From: Brachionus plicatilis
Lineage: Eukaryota; Rotifera; Eurotatoria; Ploima; Brachionidae
Length of the DNA: 64,000 bases
Direction: 5' to 3'
Assembly (NCBI GenBank): GCA_010279815.1
Contig: QEOQ01000460.1
Location: forward strand, 1,048,073 to 1,112,072
The position numbers and the translations under genes are program-made. Of this stretch, positions 23,466 to 36,075 are shown piece after piece (the stretch's first letter is position 1; each line of letters begins with the position of its first letter). The notes under the pieces were generated by a model. It made no database searches and was not told the DNA's origin. It worked only from the letters and a program-made list of their open reading frames with translations.

Positions 23466-23915
23466 CAGTAGATCTCTCAAAAATGTAGCGTTACCGTAAG
23501 CACATCGTAAGCAGTTACCGTAAGCGTAAACGTTACCTTCTCAAATATTTTATAAAAAAATCTCAAATTTAAAATTTTAAATGATTTTTTATTTTCAAAT
23601 TAATTATCGAAACTATTCAAAATTTTGAAATAAATAAATTAATTTTATTATTTTATTATTATTTTATTTTATCAATTTTTTTTTATTAATTAATTTAAGT
23701 TTAACAAAGATTAATTTTTTTTTGAATAAAAATTAAAATTAAAAAACTTTGTTAATTTCCACTTTTATGAGAACTTAAAAAGAAAAATTATGAGTAAATT
23801 AAAATTTTATGGGAAATCTTAATCTAACGCTTACGGTAACGCTAACGCTTACGGAAGGGTAACGCTTACGGTAACCGTTACCTTAGGTAACGTTACATTT
23901 TTGCGAGATCTACTG
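23466..23915. mobile_element. 450-bp MITE with TA target duplication
   Basis: The left end reads CAGTAGATCTCTCAAAAATG and the reverse complement of the right end reads CAGTAGATCTCGCAAAAATG; the first 30 bp agree at 28 positions. TA flanks both ends (23464-23465, 23916-23917). Just inside each end are clustered copies of GTAAGCGTTACGGTAACG-like words. The middle is plain AT-rich DNA. CAGT ends plus TA point to the Tc1/mariner/pogo superfamily. Non-coding, non-autonomous. Confidence 0.85.
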
Positions 23916-23917
23916 TA

Positions 23918-25513
23918 CTTCTCTTGTAAGTGAAAACCCATTTTTAACAATGTTTTTTTTTGTATTATCTTCTTTTCATAATGATTGCTGCTTCTTGCAG
24001 GACTTGTAGCAGTTTTAGAAGTTAATTGTGAATGATATTATTCGATAAAACCATTAGTATTAGGGTTGTTAATCGATCGTCGACGATCAGCGTCATATCG
24101 TTATATTTTAATCGATTTAAAAATGTTTTAATCACGATTAAAAAAAAAACTTGAAGTTTTTGATTTGATCATTTATTAAAAATTCGGTTAAAAAATTGCG
24201 GCTTTTTTCAAAAAAATTAATTTTTTTAAGTTTGATAAAAAAGTCATTTGATTAATTGATTTTGAAAATTTGTAAAAAAATCGATTACGATTAAAATTGA
24301 ATAAATTATATTAAGGCGAAGAAATGCTAAAAGGACTAAAATATCAGTTCGAATAAATGTTTTTAACACTAGAAGCATCAGATTTGTTAAATTTCGAAAT
24401 TAAAAATGGTAGAACTTAAAATCATCAAAATATTTAAAATTTTCTTATTTTTCATGAACTATCGATAATTAAACCTTAATTTTCCAGTATCATTTAATTT
24501 ACGGTTCGATTAATTTTACAAATTTACAAATTCTTTCAAGGTCTTAAAATGGAAAACTCAAAGCTAAAAAAATATATGTGATCAATTTAGATCGAAAAAT
24601 TATAGTTTATATAAACAGAGATATGGTTAAAGATCAAGAACACTCTGTTGTTGTCTTTGAATCTGATTATGCTTATAATGAAACAAATTTTAAAGTAATC
24701 AAATCCATGTAATCAATTGTACAAGAAATCATGGAAAAAAGTAAATCATGGTCCTGAATCCAGTGAGCCAACTCAATATGTATCATGGAAAACTTTTGTC
24801 GGAAAAATTCGAAGCCCATTTCTTCCACTAGAAAAGGTGATAATAGCCATGAGAATAGTGTTGATTTGATAAGGAAAAAGATCAGCATAGACATTGTGGG
24901 TTTTCATTGAGAAACTGAGAGAGTAATAGCTGCAAAAAAATATTTCATTTTTAAACTGGATTTTTGCATAATTCCGAAATTTCAGAGAAACGAAAAAAAA
25001 TAACAAAACTACAACTGAAATAAATGACAGTTTCATTTTATATTTTTAAAATCGGAAAGAAGCTTTATCAGAGAATGACATAAAATTAGATATTAAAAGA
25101 GATTATTATAGTACTTCAAAAGACCTTTTGACAGAATGAGTAGGATTATTAAAAAATATTAAAATTTTGTCTTAAAATAAGAAAAAGTTAAAATCCATAG
25201 TTAAATGGTCACTTAGATGCTTTTTGATAATGGAAGTCAAGATAGACTCGTGGAATTCAATTCTCTGTTTCCATGTCAGAAAGAATATTACAATATCTAT
25301 CTACTAAATTATTATTAATTTTTGGTGATTTGAACTGTAATATTAAAAGAGGAAAACTATTAAATAATTTATTTAAGGATTTCTAGTCTAACAAAACTTC
25401 TTAGTGTGCATTTAGAAAAAAGTGGAGAAAAGAGTATTCACATCGACTAGAGATCATTTTTTCATAAAAAAGTCAATTAAAAATGCCCAAAAAATTTCAG
25501 AATCTAAATTATT
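23918..25513. other. Intergenic; possible small repeat and an unproven ORF
   Basis: Around 24060-24310 there are repeated AATCGAT/ATCGATT words beginning TAGGGTTGTTAATCG, which may be a worn transposon. On the minus strand an ATG at 25036 opens an 87-codon frame starting MKLSFISVVVLLFFFVSLKF, which resembles a signal peptide; an overlapping frame runs on to 24673. No family is recognised, and the hydrophobic start could simply reflect T-rich DNA. Confidence 0.3.
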
Positions 25514-25521
25514 GAAAATTT

Positions 25522-26354
25522 GGGTCTTGTCAAAAGTTTGACCACCTGATCACAAAATTTACTTTAAAAAAATCTTCAGTAAAAAATATGAACACATGAT
25601 CTTGACTTGACTATTTGAATTGACTATTAAAATTTACACAGTCAATTTTATGAACTAAAAAAAATTATTTTCCAAAAGCAAAAATAAGTGATCACAAAAT
25701 TTTCTCAAATTATTATTATAAATCCAAATAAAAATTTGTAAAAAATCCAATAAAATATTTAAAGACAGACTCATCAATCTCGACAATTTTTTGAGGAATC
25801 CCACATTTAAAGTTCCCTTTATTAAGATCAAGATAAGTTATTTGTCTCAAATATCTACAAATTTTAATAGCAGTCGGTTTTGAAATATTCAAACTTTCTT
25901 GTGTATCAATCAATTTTCTTTCTTTTGCCCAATATTCAATTGTTTGTAGGGTACAAATAATTGATAATTTAAACAACTCAAAAAATGAACCAAATTTAAC
26001 CGAAAAAAATTTTTTACATTTAGGACAACGCCAACCATATTTTTCTAGGACACGTCTTTTCCTAAAAGCACATTTGCATTTACAATTTAAACATTCTCTT
26101 TCTGGGCACAGAACTCCAATGATCATCAATATTTTTAGCTGATTTAAAGGGTCGATCTGAAGGAATTCATTTAGATCCATTTATTTTTGAATTGAAAAAA
26201 ATTCATAAAAAAAATTAGTATCAAATGAAATATGTCATAAAATTGACTATGTAAATTTTAAAAGTCAATTTCAAGATCATGTGTTCATATTTTTTACTGG
26301 AGAATTTTTTAAAGTAAATTTTGTGATCAGGTGGTCAAACTTTTGACCAGACCC
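25522..26354. mobile_element. Merlin DNA transposon, internally deleted copy
   Basis: The ends are exact inverted repeats over a long stretch: left GGGTCTTGTCAAAAGTTTGA, right (reverse complement) GGGTCTGGTCAAAAGTTTGA. Similarity runs for about 120-130 bp with one gap. Both sides are flanked by the same 8 bp, GAAAATTT (25514-25521 and 26355-26362), a target-site duplication of the size Merlin makes. Inside is a minus-strand transposase fragment (25716-26180). At 833 bp it is too short for a full Merlin; the C-terminal coding part is missing. The near-identical ends and perfect duplication suggest fairly recent movement, which would need an active full-length relative elsewhere. Confidence 0.9.
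25716..26180 (-). pseudogene. Merlin (IS1016/ISXO2-like) transposase, C-terminus deleted
   Basis: The frame begins at ATG 26180 and ends at a stop at 25716-25718 (154 aa). Merlin transposases are eukaryotic relatives of bacterial IS1016/IS1595 DDE enzymes and are usually longer. Seen in order: a zinc-ribbon-like part with CPERECLNCKC and YGWRCPKCKKFFSVKFGSFF, then a helical region (TIEYWAKERK, SKPTAIKICRYLRQ), then IVEIDES with the first catalytic Asp. The protein should continue through the second and third acidic residues, but after IDESVFKYF the sequence passes directly into unrelated residues next to the left terminal repeat. The first half has no stop or frameshift, which suggests the deletion is young. 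It cannot catalyse transposition itself. Confidence 0.85.
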
Positions 26355-26859
26355 GAAAATTTGAGTGACTACAAGCCAAAAATATGTTAAATTCACGACA
26401 TTCAGTATTCAACAAGTACAGATTTTGATTTATATTGGCTTTCCTATTGAAAATGAAAAATGAAGGTAGCAAACTTCAACATTGATCTCTTGATCCCAAA
26501 GCTATTCATCAGTCTTGTATAAAAATATTCAGAGGTTTTTTCACCATTAGCCGTTTTGTCATCGGTTCAATCAGATTTTATACTCCTTGAGTAATTTTTC
26601 TATAATTAAATTCTCAAATTTTTGGGCGAATTATGAAAAAATAACGTTTTACAGGCAAAATTTGATTTAAATAATTTAAAGATTGAGAAATAATTAGCAA
26701 GTTAAATTATAGCGTCATTGATTTATTGAAAAATTGCACAAAATAAGTGAACAATATTTAAAAAAAATGTTTTAAAAACTGAATTTTAACAGAAGTACTC
26801 AGATTGAAAAATCATCTAATACTAAACAGTTTTTTGTTTACAACTAATGAGATATTACA

Positions 26860-28125
26860 TGCAAGCTTTGAAAAATTAAGATTTTGATCAATCTTATAAC
26901 CTAAGAGACTAATTTCGTTTCCAAGATATTTACCTTGTCAGAAAAATTAGATCGCTTATTCGAAAAGATCATACGATATGTTTTGCACCAATTAATATCT
27001 ATCTTGTTATAAGAACAGCATTTATTAAGAATATTAATGGTAGTTGAAAAATTTATTAAAGCATTTTCCAAATCTTTATCTCAATAACTAATTGTTGTGT
27101 CATCAGCGAACGTTTTTATTTTAAATTTACCTAAAAGATAAGGAAAATTATTAATAAAAATGAGGAAAAGAAGTGAACCTAATACTGAACCAGAGTTGGT
27201 AAAAAAGTCAGAATCAAGTCTGGACTTTGACTTTAATTTTTTAAATAAAGTCAGGGCCAAAGCTTTTTTTTCTTTAAACGGCACTTTTTTGGGTTCTTAT
27301 TTAGTAAGCCGCTACAATAGCTACCTGAAACAGCAAAAATTCACATGACTGTGATCCTGACAGATGGATTGCCGTTCCAGCTGGTTTTTTTGGCCGCCTA
27401 GTTCAAGTCTAAATCATTAAAAAAAAAGTCCAAGTCAAGACTTAAAAATAAAAATAAATTTAAAGTCAAAGTCTGATTCTGACTTGGGATTTTAATGATT
27501 CTGACTTTTAAGTTTGACTTTTGATGAATTCTGTACTGAACCTTGCGGTACACTTAACTTGAGCAAAGAAGGTTTAGATTTTTCTTTCACTTGAGGAACT
27601 ATTTGTGATCTATTTGTAAAATAATTGGATAGAAGACCTTTTTATCATATGAGACCATAGTGAAAAATTTTTAAATTCAAAAGATAGGAATTAATCACAT
27701 CAAAAGATTTTCTAAAATCGGTAAATAATGATATAGTTGTAAGTTTTTGTTATCTAGCTTATTTATTACGCTTAAATATTCATGAAGACTAGTCTGGCAT
27801 GAATGACCACGTCTAAATTCATGTTGACCATTAAAAAAAATGTTTGATTCAAAATATTTTGAAATTTGACTTGTTAATAGTTTTTCAAACGAAAATGATA
27901 TAGCCCAATAATTGTTTATATCTGATCTATCTCCTTTATTTTTAAATAATGGAATAACAATTGCTAGCTTCCAGTCATCTGATATATTTTTTAGTTTAAA
28001 GAAATCATTAAAAAGTAAATGAAGAAAAGGAACACAAGAGTCAGGAAGGCTTTTTAAGATTTTTGGATAAATACCTACAAAACCTGGTAGTTCATCAATA
28101 GTTTTTTGATTTCATAAATAGAAAA
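26860..28125 (-). mobile_element. Non-LTR LINE fossil, interrupted by a MITE
   Basis: The minus strand from about 28125 reads, across frameshifts, FVGIYPKILKSLPDSCVPFL, DDWKLAIVIPLFKNKGDRSD, FFNGQHEFRRGHSCQTSLHE, SLFTDFRKSFDVINSYLL and LLKLSVPQGSV. The reading then breaks at 27533. It resumes beyond the inserted MITE (27191-27533) with GSVLGSLLFLIFINNFPYL and FADDTTIS (catalytic ADD). The chain continues to about 26860 through a region resembling the RT thumb (DINWCKTYRMIFSNKRSNF). Removing the insertion and one copy of its 8-bp duplication restores the Q-G-S-V-L-G block. Old and inactive; jockey-like superfamily, clade uncertain. Confidence 0.8.
27191..27533. mobile_element. hAT-type MITE nested in LINE, 8-bp target duplication
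   Basis: The ends read CAGAGTTGGTAAAAAAGTC (left) and CAGAATTCATCAAAAGTC (right, reverse complement). They are flanked by TACTGAAC on both sides (27183-27190 and 27534-27541), and those 8 bp are LINE sequence duplicated by insertion. The interior carries many AAGTC/GACTT words, like the element at 37626. There is no coding frame; the frame at 27160-27348 is a product of the junction. The 8-bp duplication and CAG ends place it with hAT. Confidence 0.88.
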
Positions 28126-29624
28126 CTCCTGAAATGAAAAACGTGCAATTTTGCAGATTTCGGCAGCAGGTGAAACAAAAATTGTTTTACTTCGTCACTA
28201 AATTCATAAAATAAAAATTGATTTTAATAAATAAATAAAATATCAATATTTTGAGATTTCTTTTTTTAATATCTATGATTTATTCGAATTGGAATTTTTT
28301 TTGCATTTTGTAAATTGAATCTTTTTAAATTTTAAAATCCAGTCACTGCTGCTTAAAAACCTTGAATTCAATAGTTTTAGTTGTATAAAAGTACAACTTA
28401 CAGATTAAGGCTGTTTGTTTATAAAAAATTGTAAATTAGCATTCAATTTGATTTAAACTAATAAATTCATTGGCAAATTTTTTTTTATCTTATTCTTTTA
28501 ACTGGACCATAAAAGAAGCATTGATTGTTTCACCCACATTTGTTAAAAAATTTTAATTAGCTAACTCCAAGTTCGGAATTTAAATTATTTTTTTTAGCCC
28601 TGGCTTGGAATTTAATTTTAGTGATTGACTTAATAATTCATCTCATCAAGTCAATTTTATTTCAAAATTGATATTTTAATTTTTTGCAGTTCCAAGTGGT
28701 TATTGTAGCGGCCTAGTTAAGTTCAAAGTTACTAAAATTAAAGTCTTAGCTCGGACTCTAGAGAAAAATAATTTTAAGTCCGGAATAGGACTTGACTTAA
28801 GAGTTGTGACTTTTAAACAACGATGGTTTCATCTTTTGAAACTTGTAAAAAAATCCATATTTTAATTAAGAATTTAAATTTTGTAAAATAGACAATGCCT
28901 TAATTTTGCAAAACAAACTCGTTTTTATGCTGAAATAAAATTTTAATAAACTAACATTTAAGAGATTAAAAATCAAAAAGGTTATCATTTTGACTCGCTG
29001 GTGCTTAAAGTCTTAAAAAAAATCTCATCTTGAAAATTTAAGCAGCTTCTTTAAAAATTAACTTTACCATTTTGTTTGTAGTCTAGTAAAGATTGCTTTT
29101 TGATAGAAGATGTAAACACTGTAGATAAAGAAAGAAAAAGAAAAGATAATTTTAATCATTTAAACTTATGAAATTAAGAGCTCGTGATAATTTGCATATT
29201 TTGTATTCTAATAATCATCTTAAATGACACTTAATTCAGCCATTTTAACAAGCTTTCTCAATGTATTTATTTACAAATCGTGATTAAATAAAAGTCGATT
29301 TAATTAAATCTAATTTAATAAAACGATGACTTGAGATACTTCTCATCTATGTTTATGATCTAGTTGATCCAATCAAAAATTTTGCCATAGCACAAAATTT
29401 TTCGATTGGTCGTGAGCTCACAAGATTTAGTTCATTAGTTGCTTATTTTCAATCCATTAATTTACAATCAATCGAGTTTGTAATTTGGCTCTAATCTGTT
29501 ATTTTAGCCAATTAAAAAAATCGTCCCTAATTTTATTTTAAATTTCATTTAATTCATTTTTAGTGTCTTTCTATCAAATTAAATTAACAAAAAAATCATT
29601 TCTTCGCTTACTTACCAAACTAAC
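28126..29624. other. Intergenic, upstream of Mnx
   Basis: About 28590-28830 holds a degraded repeat: TTGTAGCGGCCTAGTT at 28704 is shared with the inside of the MITE at 27191 (GCCGCCTAGTT, GCCGCTACAATAG), and TTGTGACTTTTAAACAA is also present near 50530. The last 300 bp before the Mnx start codon contain a CCAAT-type hairpin, listed separately. No gene is seen. Confidence 0.45.
29369..29409. promoter_or_regulatory. Hairpin bearing two facing CCAAT boxes, upstream of Mnx
   Basis: CCAATCAAAAATTTTG (29369-29384), an 8-nt loop, then CAAAATTTTTCGATTGG (29393-29409): the arms match except for one extra base. Each outer end is a CCAAT core, on opposite strands. It lies about 215 bp before the Mnx ATG, a plausible promoter position. 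Function is inferred from motif and place only. Confidence 0.35.
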
Positions 29625-33158
<3,534 letters not shown>

Positions 33159-33775
33159 TTTTAAACTTTCAAAAAATATTTTTCATTTTAGTTTTAATTG
33201 TAAATTGGCTGTATTTTTTATCATTTTAAAAATAGATTTTTTTCCTTTTAATTAAAAGTCTAATTTTAAATAAATATTTAAAAAATGAATATTTTAAAAA
33301 CATTTTCATTTGAATTTTATATAAATGTGATGACCAGTAAATAGGCGGTCATAACTTTAAAAAAATTTAAATTAAATTTTTTTTCTTATCTTGCTAAAAA
33401 AGAATGCTTATATTATCAATTAACAATTTTAGTAAACTACTGATAAATTAGATAAAATAAAAAATAATTGATAATAAAATAAAAAGCTTATATTCGACTG
33501 AATTATTTTATAAAAAATTACATTAAGAAAAAAGAACAAAAAATTGAAATATAAAGAAAGAATTATTTAAGCCTTTTCTAAGTCAAGTCGGTGACTTTTA
33601 AACTTTAAAATATAGCTAACTTTATTTTTCTTATTTAAAAATGTCAAAAAAAGTCATCAACTAAAATTATCATGAAAAAATACCCTAAAATTCTTTTATA
33701 TTTTAATTTACTGAGACAATTTTTCAATTACAAGATATTTAAAATTCTATTAATATAACGGGTCTAGAATAAAAA
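33159..33775. other. Mnx 3' flank
   Basis: Contains the AATAAA at 33269 and AT-rich spacer. No further gene or repeat is seen before the small ORF at 33776. Confidence 0.4.
33269..33274 (+). terminator. Candidate poly(A) signal of Mnx
   Basis: AATAAA 111 nt past the Mnx stop. The surrounding DNA is AT-rich, so the motif alone is weak support. Confidence 0.35.
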
Positions 33776-34045
33776 ATGGTACAAAAATTTATTTTAATTT
33801 GCTATAAAAGTGGACAAGACCTTTCCCAATTCTTTTCAAATTTAAATCAGGCTGATCCTAGCTTTAAAAATTACATCATAAAGTTGAAATTTCGACAAGT
33901 TGTAAGTAAAAAATGTACGAAATCATCAATAAAGATTCGCCCTTGCCCGAGCAATATGGACCCAAAGGTTGTACAAGACCATGCCAAGACTGTTCGCTTT
34001 AGGCTCGATATCATACGTCGTCATGGAGTTCAATACCTTAACTGA
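33776..34045 (+). CDS. Small intronless ORF, 89 aa, unknown
   Basis: ATG at 33776 in the context AAAAAATGG; stop at 34043-34045. The peptide is basic, with a hydrophobic start (VQKFILICYKSG) and a C-terminal part SSIKIRPCPSNMDPKVVQDH ending in FRLDIIRRHGVQYLN. Codon use is balanced compared with the flanks (runs such as CGCCCTTGCCCGAGC), and an AATAAA follows at 34108-34113, 62 nt past the stop. I do not recognise it. The size and basic character would suit a small mitochondrial or ribosome-associated protein, but that is only a guess. It could also be the last exon of a longer gene. Confidence 0.45.
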   Translation: MVQKFILICYKSGQDLSQFFSNLNQADPSFKNYIIKLKFRQVVSKKCTKSSIKIRPCPSNMDPKVVQDHAKTVRFRLDIIRRHGVQYLN

Positions 34046-34855
34046 TATTATTTTTTCAAAATAGGAGGGTTCAGTTATAATTTTAAAAAAATTTAAAGCC
34101 TTTGTTAAATAAAAAAATTTTTATGATAAAATTAATTTTGTGCCATTTTTTATTCTACACCCGTTTATGGATAATATTTTACCGGCAGAAATTTTGAACC
34201 GTGGAAATTGTTTTTTTATAGACAATTAAATTTTATTAGGCTAATAAACAGGCAAGTGTCCTTGTCATAAAAGACTGATTAGCACTTTATTTATTTAATT
34301 CAAATAAAATTTTGCTTAAGGAGTGATACTTGGCAAAACTTCGAAGTCATAACATAAAATTAAATGTATTATTTTTTTTCTGTTATAGCATCAGTCTTTT
34401 TCTATAATAGAATTATAGCTAATTTAATAAATATTTATATTTATCGAATTTAAAATCATACGAATAAGAAATTAATAAATTCATAAACTTATAATGTAAA
34501 AAACGTATTATTACAGCCAGCAGATTTATCTTATTTTAGATTCTTGAAAGCTTGAACCGTGAATTTTGGAATAATTGATTAATAAATTCAGACAAAACTT
34601 CTACTGAATCCCCTAGTAATGCTCAAATATCCGAGTGGAAAAGTATGATTTGGGAATCTCTTGAAAAACCACTAAAAAATAAAGTATGATACATCATTCT
34701 GTATATTATTCTTATTTAATTGTACAAGTTCATGCATGGAATAGACTTAGTTGAAAAACCAACAATTTTAATAACACCAGAAACCAAGAGAGAGGTCACT
34801 GTTTCAAATATCAAAGAAATTCCGAGGCTCCAAAAAAGATAAAGCTTTTTTTTTC
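34046..34855. other. Intergenic, no gene seen
   Basis: After the AATAAA at 34108 this is AT-rich DNA with no readable exon or repeat, ending at the target duplication of the next MITE (34856-34863). Confidence 0.4.
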
Positions 34856-34863
34856 AAGAGAAC

Positions 34864-35560
34864 TAGTGTTGGGCGGCCAGTTAAAAGGGCCTATTTTGGC
34901 CGTGAATTTAACGGCCGCATTTTAGACCGTCCGTGAATTGGCCGACCGTCTGTGGACCGTTTTTAAAAAGGCCGACCTTTCCAAGGCCGGCCACAAGACA
35001 GACCGACTATGAAATGGCCGGCCACAAAACGGTCCAAAAAAAATTATACTTGGATGTTTAAAAAAAATTTAAAGGTATTAAAAGTAGAATTTATTTTTAT
35101 CAAAATTTTGGATCAGGTAATTTTTAATTATTAACCACAAATTTTTTTGATATTTTCAAAAATCGTTAAATTTCATATATAAATTTATAATTCGGTATTT
35201 TAGATAGTTTTTATATAAAAACGATTTTAATAAAAAAAAATTAAATTTATAAAAATCGATGATGAAAATCTAATTAGTTTTAATGTTTATTTCTTTAAAA
35301 TTTGTAATTTTTTTTTAATGCCTTTAAATTTTTTTAAACATTTAAGTAAAATTTTTTTTTGGACCGTTTTGTGGCCGGCCGGTCTGCGCACGGTCGACCG
35401 TTTAACGGTCTTTCAGTTGGCCGGCCACCTCAAGGTTTTCTAAAATTTGGCCGGCCATTTCACGGTCCTTCAGTTGGCCGCGGCTTGGCCAGCCGGCCAT
35501 GGTCTCGGCCATTTTTTATTCTGGCCGGTCACGTGGCCTCGCGACCGGCCCCCAACACTA
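34864..35560. mobile_element. GC-rich hAT-type MITE, 697 bp
   Basis: The ends are TAGTGTTGGGCGGCC (left) and TAGTGTTGGGGGCCG (right, reverse complement). Flanking 8-mers are AAGAGAAC (34856-34863) and AACAGAAC (35561-35568), a one-mismatch target duplication. Both outer ~180 bp are dense in GGCCGGCCA, GACCGT and ACGGTC words, while the middle is ordinary AT-rich DNA; the inner arms (TTTTGGACCGTTTTGTGGCC and its inverse) are long inverted repeats. The TAGTGTTGGG ends and 8-bp duplication fit hAT. The frame at 35359-35574 lies in the repeats and is not a gene. Confidence 0.88.
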
Positions 35561-35568
35561 AACAGAAC

Positions 35569-36075
35569 CGCTAGCATATAGAACTTGCTGCTGAATAAAT
35601 CACTTGAAGCCCCCTAATTTTAACAGTTTTAAAGCAGGTATTGATTGCTGAATGAACAGCAATCAGATAAAATCAGCTGATAACATCAACGAGTAGCCCC
35701 AAAAGTTGGACCCATCGATCCTTTGCTAAAAAATTTTTTTTCAATGTAAATTGAATAAATCAATTTTAAAATTTAATTTAAGTTTAAAAAATCTTTGATT
35801 TTAATTATTATTAGAAAAAATTAATTTTATAATTTTATAATTTTATTATAAAATACAATTTATAACATTAGATAATAGATCAATTTTATAAACAAATAAA
35901 ATATTATAAAAGAAAAAACGAATTATTTAAAAAAAATAGAGCTATAATCATTTAATTTTTTGATTTTTAAAAATCAATAGCTTGCTTAGCAATATCGATC
36001 CAGTTACATGCGGCCAATATTTACACTTCAACTCATAAATCATCATCGGGCTCTTTTGGTGAAAATGCACTCTAA
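35569..36075. other. 3' flank of DIP2
   Basis: Between the MITE and the DIP2 stop codon. A minus-strand AATAAA at 35847-35842 is a possible poly(A) signal about 230 nt past the stop. No other feature. Confidence 0.35.

Noticed and set aside
24673..25036. Frame with signal-peptide-like start (MKLSFISVVVLLFFFVSL)
   Set aside because: The hydrophobic run comes from T-rich DNA, the frame is short, and the overlapping second frame cannot be joined by a convincing intron.
35359..35574. 71-codon frame rich in Gly, Arg and Pro
   Set aside because: It lies entirely within the repetitive GC-rich end of the hAT-type MITE; the amino acids reflect GGCCGGCC words.
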